Shown in pieces: positions 21,601 to 33,800 of a DNA stretch of 64,000 bases. The notes below the pieces were generated by a model. That model was not told where the DNA came from, ran no database searches, and saw only the letters and a list, made by a program, of their open reading frames with translations. Each line of letters begins with the position of its first letter. Within the stretch, counting starts at the first letter, position 1. Source of the stretch: Epinephelus fuscoguttatus (lineage: Eukaryota; Chordata; Actinopteri; Perciformes; Serranidae); the NCBI RefSeq assembly GCF_011397635.1, contig NC_064771.1, positions 18,477,379 through 18,541,378 on the forward strand, written 5' to 3'. Made by a program: the position numbers and the translations under genes.

Positions 21601-24600
21601 AACACGACACCAAGTTAATGTTAATTTTTCAGAGGTGTTGGATGGAGCTGTGGTTTGTGTGGGCCGGTCAGGATCTTCCACATCAAACTCAGAAAACCAT
21701 TTATGGACCTTGCTTTGTGTATGAGGGCATTGTGATGTTGAAACAGGAAAGGGCCTTCCCCAAACTGTTGCTGCAAAGCTGGAACAACACTATTGTGTAA
21801 AAAGCCTTGTATGCTGTAATATTAAGATTTCCCTTTACTGTAATGAAGGGGCCTTTCCCAAACCTTCAAACACGGCCTCAGATCAAAAGTACGGGAAGGT
21901 AGGAACAGGGATGTCCATATACTTTTGGCCATATAGTATAAGTATGGTAATATAGCAGATGCACATGGTATGAATGTGGGGGAAAATACAGAACAAAGAC
22001 AAATCATTCAAAAATGGGGAAATACATAGAGGAAATGTTGATCAATTAATAACATAATAAATCTTTCTCTCTTTATCTCCTCCTCAGTCCTACATAACTG
22101 GAGCTGTGAACAGATTCTTCAGGCCAGAGCCCACTAACGTCACCAGCAATGATCCAAACTCCATCCAGGATTTAGCAGTTGACAGTGAGCCCGCTAACTG
22201 TGGCCACGCAGAGGGGGACACCAGTGGAGCAGGGGTGGATGAGGAAAAGCCTGTTGCGACAGCCGCTCTGCTTAGCTCATCTCGGCCACTTGTGGCCTGG
22301 GAGATTTGCACCACAGAGATCAACTTAGAGCCTGATGAAGAAAGCGTGCCGTGCGAAACCCAGCTGAGCAGAGGCAGCGAGAGCGAAGCATCTGAGGAAG
22401 GTGAGGGCACCAGAGAGGAACAGTTGGGCCGAGCAGGAAATGACGATGCAGGGCTGTTCTTTGCTCAAGACGACAAACGAGAAGAAGACGGAGATGAGAA
22501 ATTGCACACTCGCAGACAAGATGTGATGTCAGAGAATGGTGAGACAGAAGAGCATGCCAACATCAGGTCACTAAAAACTACAGGTGATGCAGTGAGCGAA
22601 GACATGGAGGAAAGTAGAGGAGGTGCTGAGGACAGTGAGAGGGCGGTGACACTGGATGAAACCATCCAACTAAAGGAAGCAGAGGACAAAATGCAGCATG
22701 AGGATGAACAAGATTTGCAGGCGGAAGATAGTGAGCTAAAACCGTGTCTGACTGCAGATTTGACTGCAGTAGAAGAGGATAACATGCACGTGGAAGAGTC
22801 GAAGATGCAGCGGAACAAGGCAGATACAGCGGTGATGCATGAGGAAGGAGGAAACACTGATGGTGTGCCACAGCTGGGGTCTGAGAGTGAGTCCGATGAG
22901 GGAGCGAGACAAGTTGAGCATCAGCTCTCAGCCTGTGAAGAGTCCTCAGACGACCACAGGGATTTCAAGGAGGACCCAGGCTTTAGTCCACTGCTTGTTG
23001 AATTACAAATGACCTACGACAAAAGCAGCACTGTGTCTGAGGATGAGCTAACTGCTGTCGAGCAACAGCATGTGATGGCTCGAAGAAGTGAAAGTGATGA
23101 AGTTGAGGATACGAAAGAGGAGACGGATGGTAGCGCCTTGGATGTGAGTGAGGCTGCAAACAACCAGACAATGGATGAAGCTCCAGAGCAGGAAGACAAC
23201 ATTAAAACACTTGCTGGAGTCATCATATCTGAACATGTTACATATAGGGAAGAAGCCATGCAGCATTCACCAGAACAAGAAGACGACATCAAAACAGTTA
23301 CAGAAGACATTTTAGCTGAACATGTTACATGTAGCGAAGAAGTCATGCAGAATGCTCCACAAATGGAGGAAGAAATCAAAACAGTTACAGAGGATATCAT
23401 CACTGAACGTGTTATGAGCAGCGGTGGATTTGTGCAGAATGCTCTAGAGCGGGAAGACAACATTGAAACAGTTACAGATGATACTTTAACTGAACATGTT
23501 ACACGCAGCGAAGAATTTGTGCAATATTTACTGGAGCAGGAAGACGACAGTTTAACTGAACATGTTACAGACAGCAGAGAATTCGTGCAGAATGCTCCAG
23601 AGTTAGAAGAAGAAATCAAAACAGTTACAGAAGATATCATCACTGAACTTCTTATAAGCAGCTGCGAATTTGTGCAGAATGCTCTAGAGCAGGAAGACGA
23701 CATCGAAACAGTTACAGAGGACATTTTAACTGAACATGTTACATGCAGCGAAGAAGTCACCCAAAACGCTCCTGAACAGGAAGACAACATTTTAACCGAA
23801 CATGTTACATGTAGTGAAGAAGTCACCCAAAACGCTCCTGAGCAGGAAGACGACATTTTAACTGAACATGTTACATGTAGTGAAGACGTCACCCAAAACG
23901 CTCCTGAACAGGAAGACGGCATTTTAACTGAACATGTTATAGGCAGCGGAGAATTCGTGCAGAATGCTCTGGAGCTAGAAGAAGAAATCAAAACAGTTAC
24001 AGAAGATATCATCACTGAACTTCTTATAAGCAGCTGCGAATTTGTGCAGAATGCTCTAGAGCAGGAAGACGACATCGAAACAGTTACAGAGGACATTTTA
24101 ACTGAACAGGTTACATGCAGCGAAGAAGTCACCCAAAACGCTCCTGAACAGGAAGACGTCATTTTAACTGAACATGTTACATGTAGCGACGAATTTGTGC
24201 AGAATGCTCCCGAGCAGGAAGATGCCATTGAAACACTTAAAGAAGATACTTTAACTGAACATGTTAAATGTAGCGAAGAAGTCACCCAAAATGCTCCTGA
24301 GCAGGAAGACGACATCAAAACAGTTACAGAAGGCGACACTTTCACTGAACATGTTACACGCAGTGAAGAAGTCACCCAAAATGCTTCTGAGCAGGAAGAT
24401 CACATTTTATCTGAACATGTTACATGTAGCGAAGAAGTCATGCAGAATTTCCCGGAGCAGGATGATGACATCAAAACAGATACTGAAGCCAACATTTTAA
24501 CTGAACATGTTACATGTAGTGACAAATTCATGCAGAATGCTCCCGAGCAGGAAGACAGCATCAAAACAGTTACAGAAGATATTATCATTGAACATGTTAC

Positions 24601-27600
24601 ATGCAGCGAAGAGTTCGTGCAGCATGCTCCAGAGCAGGAAGACGACATTATAACTGAACATGTTACACACGGCGACGAAATCATGCAGAACACTCCTGAG
24701 CAGGAAGATGACATTTTAACTGAACATGTTATATGTAGTGAAGAAGTCACGCATCATTCACCAGAGCAGGAAGGCGACATCGAAACACTTACAGCAGATG
24801 TTTTAACTGAACGTGTTACATGCAGCGATGACATCATGCAGAATGCTCCAGAGCAGGAAGACGACATCGAAGCAGTTACAGAAGATGACATTTTAACTGA
24901 GCATGTTACACACAGTGAAGAATTCATGCAGAATGCTGAGTCAGAGCTGCACACAGCTGACTTTGCAGATGTAGAACAAGAGGATGTGGCTGAAGACACT
25001 GAAGTGCAAACCAAATCAAGAGAGGCAGATGATGTCGAGACAGAAAGCCATGGCTCTCTGATCGATACAAACTCTGATATCACAACACACACTTCAGCAG
25101 ATGAGAGTTATTTTGCTCAAGTAGAAGAGGAGAGTCTCTCCAGTGAAGCAGTCAACAAAGAAAGTGACATGGAAATAGCATGTATAGCCACCTCAGTTAT
25201 GGATAAACCTGACGGCGAGACTGGACAGGAAATGAGCAGAGAGTTTAAAAATATTCCCCAGAGTATGTGTGAAGGCCGTGTTGTTGTGTCGGAGGAGCTA
25301 AACTCTCCGACATGTGAGGAAACACGAGAGGGAGTTCCTGAATACAACAATGAGCCAGATGAAAATACAACACAAGGGTTCCTGGAGGACGAAGGTTACG
25401 AGGAAATCCAGGGCAGCCCATTACCAGAAGAGGTGGAGAGCAAAGAGCCGGAGAGCCTTCAAAACAGCGGCTGGAGCGCCGGAGCTGACTGTTTACTGGT
25501 GAGGGAGCATATGGGAGAGGAACAAGGTGTTAAGAATAGCTTTGGTTTGGTTGTGGAGGATCACGCTGAAATACTGCGGCTCGCTGATGCTGGAATGCCA
25601 CAAGAAACAGAGACACCACTTGTCGAAACTGTAATTCAAGGATCCGGACATTTAGTTGAGGTAGAGGACAGAGAATTACTAGTTGATTCAATGAAAATGG
25701 GGATCGAGGAGGAAACAGAAAAGGAATCTGAGTCAGACGTCGAATCAACAAACAAGGACGATAAGGCAACAGAAGAGCCGCAAGATGGGACTGAAGAGCT
25801 TTCGGTCGATCTAGAAAAAGACGAAGGATTGTGTGATCCCAAAGTAGCTGTTGCTGCTGGAGTCGGCTGGGAGACAACAGGAGCTTTAGCAGCACAGGAA
25901 GTGCTCGAAGATGACACTTTCCCTGAGGCTGAAGTACAGAAGATGACAGAGACAAGCTACTTTCACGGATTGGTCGATGTCATGAACTCGGAGCAACAGC
26001 TGACATCTAGTTTACTAGATGACATTACTCAATCTGAATTCCTGAAACACTCAGATGAGACTGAGTCTGTATTACTTGAAGATGTAGAAATACAAGATGC
26101 AGGTTATGCAGTTGAGATGGAGGCAGCAGCGGATGAAATGCAAGGCAGAAATGAGATGGAGATTTTTCATCTGCAGGCAACTGAAATGGCTGAATTGGAA
26201 CTGTCTGGACCAGCTGAGTCACTGGAGACAAAAAATCAACTATCCGATGAAGTGCTTGAGATAAGCAATGAGGAGATGTTACCTGAAGCCCCTGGTGAAT
26301 CAATGACGGCCCAGTCTGAACCACAAGATTTGATTTTGATATCAACAGAGGATACAACAAAGCATGTGACAGAATCAGGGAGGAGTCACGCTGAGGAAAC
26401 AGTTAGCTCAATCAGTGGACATGCGGATGTGATTGATGAAGAGATCCTTGACTTGTGGATACAGACGGCTTCGTCGGAGGACAATGATGGCATACAGCAA
26501 CAAGAAGGGCCAGAGCCTGGACAACAAACGGAGCCATCAAATGAGGAACAAGGTGAAATGTCATCAGCACAGACAGAGAAGGATGAAGAGCAGCTTGTGG
26601 ATTTAGTGAGTGACACAGAGATGTCTTCATCAACGGTAGAGTCTGGATTTTTGGACCAGTCTCTTGGTGAATGGGGCACACAAAGCAATGAAACCCAGCA
26701 ACCAAAGTCAACTAGCACCGAGTCATTCCAAGGAATTCATGAGATGTTGGCAGACATCTCTGAATCCTCTACACAACACTCCGATTTTCTGATGGAGGAA
26801 ACCGCTGAGACAGATCTGAAACAGGATGAGTCAATCACTGCGACAAGATTTCACCCAGATTCCGGAGTCACGTCACCAGAGAAAGAAGATCTGAATCAGG
26901 AATCTGATAAATCACAAGAAGAAACCGAGGAAGAAAGAGCTGAAGCAGTGGAGACTGAAACTGGATCGCAGAAAGAGATCGATGCTGAGGAGGCAGAATT
27001 AGCAGAGAAAACTGACTGGAAAGACACAGAAGAAGCAGATGTTCAGTCAGACAAAGCAGAAACTGAAGATAAGCCTTTAGAAATGTCTGACTCTCCAGAT
27101 GAAATCAAACACACTGAATCAGAACGATCTGGAAGCAGCTCAGAGGCTTCGTTAGAGGAGGGAGTAGTGTTGACAGAATCTGGTTCACAGGACGACACCT
27201 GCACTGAATCCGAGAGGTTATCGATGTTGCCCTCACTGGACGAACCACAGCCCAGACAATCAGAGGATATTGCTGAATCAGAAGCTGGGGCTGAGGTGGC
27301 AGAACAGCTGACGACAAAGTCTGAAGATGAAATGGAGGTATCTTTTCTGAAATAACATTTTAATCATTATAACATCTTATTAAGGGTATAGTGTGTAGGA
27401 TTTAGAGGCATCTAGTGGTGAGGTTGCAGAAATAAAACTTCTCACGATGTGAAAACACAACTGGCCCTATCTAGAGCCAGTGTTTGGTTTGTCCCTTCTG
27501 GGCTACTGTTGAAACCAACCTGGTCTCACTCCCAATTTGTTAAATAGCAATGCTTGGTCAATGGCCCTTGGCTTCAAACACTGATACACAACGGCACCCT

Positions 27601-29729
27601 TTACATCCGGGCAACACTGCCTACGTGAGCAGTGCGTGACTACTACCTCTCTAAACTCATGCGTAAGGTGTTCACACAGACATTGTTGCTGCTGCGGTGC
27701 TGCTGCAGAGCTTCCTGCCACTATGAATACTGTTATTTCCACTATTAAAAGCCAGTACTCTGCTCATTTATGGAGCTGTGGAAGCCACTGCATTTTCAAC
27801 AACAAGTTCCTGCAAATATTTCAAAACAAAATGCCTTGTGTTTACAAATGAAGGGATTCTGTCAACTGAAACATTATCAGAAGGCTTTTGTTTCAAAACA
27901 GGAAGTGTTGAGTTAAAATTAAGCATATTGTTTTCATGTCTGTGACAGATATAGATATTGAAACTGTAGTATAAGCCAGTATGATGTCAATATAATTATT
28001 AAAAGACCATCTCTATTTTTGCTAAAAAAAAAAAAAAAAAAAAAGTGCGCGTCCTGCCAAAAAAAATAGGGAAGACTCAGAATCGTAAGATGTTCCACAG
28101 CTGAGCAGCAGTCAAGCCATGCCATATGGCTGCTCTCACCTGTAAAAATGGGCGCCGAAAAAGAAATTACAAGATATTCTGTAACTTACACGCACTGATC
28201 ATGCAGACAGTGTGGCCTGGGCTTTAGCAGCACCATTTTTTTTATGCTTTTGGCAACTACCACAGTATAAAGAGCAAGAAAGTCCACATAGAGTGGGTGG
28301 ATGTGTCAAATAAACTCTGGACTTTCACCTGGAAAACAGCTGTTTGTTTCCCAAGTGAAACCAAAAGTCAGTTGAGTTATTTTAATAACAGCATAGCGTG
28401 CTAGTATGTGTAACATGCTATGCTAGTGACATATGTCACGTGATGTTACATTACATATGTACTTATTTTAAGTACACTATGTTTTTTCCAAACCTAATTA
28501 CATGCTTTTTTTACTAAACCTAAAGAAGTAAACCCAAAAACAAAATGTTTTACTAACATTCTAAGTTTATTTCGAAAAGAGACTGTATGCATGTAACGAG
28601 CAGAGACTGTACATTTCCTGTGAAATGGAAAAATTATTTAGAAAAGACAAAATGTAAATTTACGCACCGTCTGTGAGTGTCCAAAATGATGCTGGAAGGG
28701 TACCTAGCACGTCATATTTTGACATGTAGGGCCACTGACTAAGCACTCCCAGCGAGTTGGGAGTGAGAATGTGTTGTAAAAACAATATGGCAGGCTCCCT
28801 GAGAGAGGACTCTCTCCATAAACGGCTTATTCGAAGGTAACGAATACACAACAGTTCTTATTTTCAGGTTGTTATTATACACTGATGAAAACAAAGTTAT
28901 GAATGTCAAATACCATTTCTGCCAAAAGATGCCTTTGTGTCTGACACACTGGACCTTTAAATCATGAATAATTTATTCACAACCCACAGAGATGATGTGA
29001 AATCAGCTGTTGTTGTCATTCCAGGTAGACACTTTTGTGCTGGACTTTACTGTGCAAAGATCAAGAATCGCTGTTAAAAATCCTCGTGTAAGGCCACCCA
29101 AAGATCCCCGCTCCCTTCTGCATATGCCCTCATTGGATCCCACACCCTCTGTACCTCAGCCAGCCAAAGTCCCTATAGGTGTACCTCTGGGAGGCATGGG
29201 CATTGGAATAAAACTTCCTGGTATGTCACTTACAGCACATAGAAAGCCACCACCTTGAGTCTTCAATGTCCAGTTGTTTTTCATGATCTGTAAATAATGT
29301 CATACATTTTGTTTTTTAGGACTTGGTGCTGGTTTTCCTGTTCTAAAGAAGACTCAGCGGGTGGTTAGAGATGAAAATAAACCAGAAACCCCCTCAGAGG
29401 TAGGCGACTATTAATAATCTTTGAATTCCACTTTTATCTCATGTTGAGGTATGTGTGTTATTAAAATGTCTCAATATCAACAGGAGACAAAGCCAGAGGA
29501 GAAGAGTGACACTCCCAAACAAGATGAAGCACCACAGAGACCTAAATGGATGCCTCCAAAACATCCAGGGTAAAACCCCATCTCACAGTATTCACATAAT
29601 CATATTCAGCACAAAATCATCTTGTGTTCAGACATTTTCTGACTCTTAGTTTTCTCGTGCCTGTCTAGATTTGGAAATCCACTTATGTCTGAGCTGAAGA
29701 GCAAACTGAAGAAGACCACAAAAGAGTGA
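18605..29729 (+). CDS. apobr: Apolipoprotein B receptor-like protein, giant acidic repeat protein
   Basis: Exons: 18605-18703, 22088-27337, 29025-29220, 29320-29399, 29484-29569, 29669-29729; 1923 aa. Exon 1 (33 aa) and the start of exon 2 (SYITGAVNRFF) form a weakly amphipathic N-terminus like the start of human APOBR. The body is extremely Glu/Asp-rich and disordered, with 22 tandem repeats at residues about 391-986. The C-terminus returns to conserved sequence: a basic VPRSR-like segment (VQRSRIAVKNPRVRPP), Pro-rich linkers, a Gly-rich GVPLGGMGIGIK, and a terminal HPGFGNPLMSELKSKLKK matching the FGLAHPGMMQELQARL-type end of human APOBR. The adjacency to eif3c, as in human 16p11.2, supports the call. 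APOBR is a macrophage receptor for triglyceride-rich lipoproteins; no clear TM helix is visible here. The human protein is about 1,090 aa, so this one is much longer. Confidence 0.8.
18838..18860. repeat. (CA)n microsatellite
   Basis: About a dozen CA units in intron 1 of the apobr-like gene. Confidence 0.9.
18916..21938. mobile_element. TIR-bearing DNA element, about 3 kb, with nested insertion
   Basis: The left end reads CACTACAGAGCCAAAAGTAC and the right end is its approximate reverse complement (ACTTTTGGCCATATAGTA). The interior has no intact transposase. The palindromic element at 20222-20868 is nested within it. The two ends could also belong to separate fragments. Confidence 0.5.
20222..20868. 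mobile_element. Palindromic MITE flanked by TTAA
   Basis: TTAA flanks both ends, followed by inverted GGGATAGTGCACCC and GGGTGCACTATCCC. The arms stay complementary for about 240 bp (blocks CTCACCCATATGCCGAGGGA, TTTTAGAGTCCTCACATC, CTCCACCTAATGGAGGC and their complements). TTAA target sites are characteristic of piggyBac-type mobilisation. Confidence 0.85.
23169..24942 (+). repeat. Coding tandem repeat array, 22 units
   Basis: Within the giant apobr-like exon, 22 imperfect units of 29-30 or 22 codons follow one another. The long unit has the form PEQEDDIETVTEDILTEHVT plus CSEEVTQNA. The short form lacks the central IETVTED segment. A block of five units (124 codons, 372 bp) starting near 23601 is copied at about 23973, with the first ~190 bp almost identical. 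Confidence 0.92.
27380..28960. mobile_element. TTAA-flanked repeat, copy 1 (1.58 kb)
   Basis: It begins TTAA followed by a GTGTGTAGGATTTAGAGGCA block and ends with CACACTGGACC then TTTAA. The same ends recur at 42490-43393 and 57529-58649. The copy contains a poly-A run at 28023-28044. It occupies most of intron 2 of the apobr-like gene; no transposase frame is visible. Confidence 0.75.
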
Positions 29730-29872
29730 GGAGGAGAAGAAGATGGATTGTAGTTAATGCTTTGTGTGGATATTTGAATATAATATACAAATGGCTTTAT
29801 TTTTGGTGTATTTATGAAACTGAATACAGTGATGACATTTTCATTGTGTCAGTTATTTTCTGTATGTTTTGT

Positions 29873-29878
29873 AATAAA
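29873..29878 (+). terminator. Poly(A) signal of the apobr-like gene
   Basis: AATAAA 144 bp after the stop codon. Confidence 0.65.
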
Positions 29879-29884
29879 CCTTAA

Positions 29885-30690
29885 CTGAAAAAAGGAGTGT
29901 TACTTTCTTACACACAGTGCAAGAGGTGGGTATTTAGCACACACAATAATCATAGCCTCAAATCTCTTTGGGTTGCAAATGGACATAAACCTGGAATACA
30001 CTGATCAGTTTGCAGCTATTCATAGTATAAACAGTTACAGAGTCAGTCTCTCTGATGAAGTCATGGTGATGTTGAAACCTTGGTCTGTTTGCACTATTAC
30101 AGCCTGCAAATTAAACATTGTGCTCCAGTCCTTTTCTTTTCCCTTTGATGTTCTCTGTCCTTGAACTAAGAGGCACCTGATTTAGCCTCATGCTGCAGGA
30201 TGATGCAGAGGAAACCCTGTTTCAACATGGACATTATAAACTATTGAAGCCAACAGTGGAGACAGTGGCTGTGTGGATGACTCAGTGTTGGTGAAAGACC
30301 TATCAGAGCCTCAAACCATATTGTTTGAGCAGCTGCACGAAGCTTGCATGCTGTATATACAGTATTTGAATGTGTACACATGCTACACATACTATACATA
30401 ACCATCCAACCCATGTATATTCATTCAGCATTTAATTCTCTGCACTTTTTATATAGTGTACAACCTACACAACCCTTCACTTGTACACAGACTTTTATAT
30501 ATATATATATATATTTTTTTTTACTTTTATTCTTATTGTTCAGCATTGGTTCTTTTTACATATCTCTAGAAATCACAGGAATGTAGTCAATGTTTAATAT
30601 AGTTTAATCTGGTTTTATCGAGACAGTAGGTGGCAGTATAGCCCAATCGAATGTGTGGTCATTATTTACTCTTAAACTCACGAAGAAGAA
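29885..30690. other. Intergenic spacer
   Basis: No gene recognised. It includes a short (TA)n run near 30498-30511. Confidence 0.5.
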
Positions 30691-30703
30691 CCTGTCGGCT
30701 GAA

Positions 30704-30749
30704 ATTGGTTGGAATCATCCAATCAGCGTGCGGTGAGCTTACGTTTGAA
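30704..30749 (+). promoter_or_regulatory. CCAAT/CHR-type cell-cycle promoter elements
   Basis: An inverted CCAAT box (ATTGG at 30704), a direct CCAAT box (30719-30723) and TTTGAA (30744-30749) lie 140-185 bp before the ATG of the next gene. Paired CCAAT boxes followed by a TTTGAA cell-cycle homology region are the hallmark of DREAM/MuvB-regulated G2/M genes. Function is inferred from motif and spacing only. Confidence 0.5.
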
Positions 30750-30886
30750 CCAGAGCGGCGCTCCAGAAGTTGTGACTTTATGAACGTTTCGGTGTTATTT
30801 TAACATTCAGCTGACTTTCGTGGATACGTGTTACATTCAGCAGACTCCAATATAAAGGAGAAAGTATTTACCGTCTTTCCAAAGAC

Positions 30887-33800
30887 ATGAACCTCCCCCA
30901 CGAAGTGCCTCTGAAGTTAGGTAAGTCAAAGTTGTTTCCGTTTTACCCACTAACGTTACCAGGCTAATGTTAGCTTAGCATCGTTCGGGACTTTGTCATG
31001 CCTCGAGCATAACGTCACTACTGTAACGTTAACCTCTCAAACTTGACAACAACATCGGTTAATGCTTGTCTCTACATTTTTTAAACTGCCACGTTGTGTA
31101 TGTCACCTCTGCTGCTTATGAACCTTACCTGCTGACTGAAGTTGCAATGTTATTGTTTCAGGCTAACGTAATATGTGTTTTACCAAACTAAACTGAAGGT
31201 TTATCATCGTTATGACAAATGTTTTGTCCTGCTGTTGGACCTGTGATCTTAATATAGCCTACTGTCAAATTACATGACGGAAATAGTTGACACTAGTCAG
31301 TGGTCATCAGTTGACTTTATTCAGGGTGTCTGTAGGTCCTTAAAAAAGCAGTAAAATGTCTTAAATTCAAATTTATAAATATTAGTCCTTAGAAGTATTT
31401 TGTTGTGTGAACTTTTATTTTTTTCAGGTTTTAATTTGCCACAAACATTGTATCCCATTTAATTTATCCATCTTCTAAGTTATTTTTGTCAAAATGAGTC
31501 AAGCTATTTGGCGTGAAAGTCCATATGTCTGATGTTACAAAGTTTTAAACCTACCACTGAACCTAATCTTAATGTCTTTTTACTTAATACTTGCAATTAC
31601 ATGTTGGCAAAATGTAGATTAACTTAACTCACTGTAATAACCATATTCCTATATAAAACCCACCTCTGCATGGGTGTGCTTACCTGTATACTTACCTGCA
31701 ATGCTTGAATAAGACAAACACGATTCATCATCATGATCATTATCAAATCAGTCTTAAATTTGGTTAGAAATTATCCTAAAAAGTTCTTAAAAAGGCATTA
31801 AATTTAAGTGTCAGACGCCTGTAGGCACAAGGAGTGGGAATCACCAGAGGCTCCATGATAGGATATTATCACAGTACTTAGGCCACAATACAATATTATT
31901 GGATTTTAAACATTTTGCAATATGCTGAGTCTTTTTCTAATTGGATAAAGTTTTCAGTGTGTTCATTTCAGTTTATTTTATTATTGTAGGCTAACCAAAA
32001 TTTATTTTGTGTTACTTTGTAATATTAATAATGTATTTAGTAAAAAAAAAAAAAAAAAAAAAGTCAATACTTCCACTTTCTTTTTTACAAGCTATTCTGT
32101 ACATGAACTATTTTAAAAATTGTTTTGCCACTAATATAATCTTGTAGTCAAGTCATTTCGATTTAAAGCTGACAATAATTGTATATATTGTCCCACTGGA
32201 AGTTTACGTGATCTGGTAATGTAAAAGTAAAAATATTTTTGCACTAATTAAATCATTTGATTCACAGGCTGCAGGCAAGAGTCTGAGAGGACACCTGAGA
32301 AAGTGTTCTCTGGGCACTCACTGAGTCACTTAGATGCTCCTATGTGCAGGCTGGATGCTGAGTACTTCCCAGAAATCACCCTCCTCGAAGTTACATGTGA
32401 TTCAATTCTTCCTGGCAGTGTGCCTGCTACGCCTCTAACAGCTGGGTCTGTGAAGAGCAGGTTTGCCTTTCCCCAGCCTTCTCCATTTCATTACACCACC
32501 AATTTAAACCCCATTTTGTCAGAAACAGGCTTAAATGACATAAAGAGTGCTAAAGAAAACACGTCTGAAGTCCATTCTCCTGAACTGTCAAGACATAATG
32601 GGACAACAGCCAGTAAAGACCTTAATGTCGAGATGGTTGACTCCCCTGAGAGTAAGTACGCTCTTGAGCGCTTTCTGGATTTCCCAGAAATTACTCTCCT
32701 TGATGCTACACGTGATTCAGACCTATCACAAGGAGGGGAGTTATCCTCCATGGAGGCCACGCGGGATATCTCACCAATGGATAGTTTGAAAAACAACATG
32801 CCTCCCTCAGAGCTCAGTGGACAAACTGCGGCAGAGCCTGTCAGATCAGACATGAATCAAACTGGAGAATTGTCAAATACTCTCACTGGCAGTGTCACTC
32901 ACACCACAAGCTCCTTATGTGAACAGTCTGATAAGAGTGTGGGGGAAAACATAACACAAGCTTCCTTGGAACTAACTCGGGATGTTTCTACAGGCAGTGT
33001 TTTGGAAAACAGTAGGCCTGCTTTAGAGCACAGCAGACAAGACATGGCGAAGATTCAAGCAACAGCCGAGGACACACTTGGTACCCATCCTGCTAATGTT
33101 ACTCACAGCATAAACTCGAGTGACATGTCTGTTCAGGGCGCTGCATCAGAGGTCTCTACTTGTGATGTGCAGTGTAACAATAGTTTGAAGAATGTCACTT
33201 TTGAGCTTCAAAGTGAACCTGTAGCGACTTCCAATACTGTGGAAGCTAAAAATGTAAACCCACTTCCCAGCAATGATGCCGAGCTCACCAGCGTCGTGCC
33301 ACAATCGAGCCCAAAAACTGCTGGATCTTTGAACGGCACATTTACCTCTCTGCAGTCCCCCCAGTTGAGTCCCTCCACCAATTTAAACACCACTACTCAA
33401 ATACCCGGGCCTCAAAATAACACGCTGGATCTTCCCTCTTCTAGTGAAGACAGTCCCAAAGCAGAGAGTGTGGCTACAGATCAGGCTACTTCAGTCTCTG
33501 ACAACACCATCGAAACCTCCCTTGTTTTGAGTAAAACTCGCTCTGCTGTAACGGCAGGTAATTCATGTGATATGCAGAATGCCACTTTTGACAGGCAATC
33601 TCTTCGGAAATCCAGTGGCAATACTATTTTAGGGGAAGCTGGTGCTGCAACCTTTTGCCTCCAGAACACTTTTGATACTAAACCTCCCTTGAAGCAGAAT
33701 GGCACAATAACATTGTCAGAGAGCTCAGGTGACAGTCACCAGAGCACTTTCGACAAGCCTCTAAAGGTCTACAATGCAACGAGTAGCCCTAAAGAAAACA

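Noticed and set aside
23014-24375. 453-codon minus-strand open frame rich in Ser/Cys/Val
   Set aside because: It is the antisense shadow of the apobr-like tandem repeat. Repeating in-frame units without antisense stops keep the reverse frame open. No start context, splice sites or independent domain.
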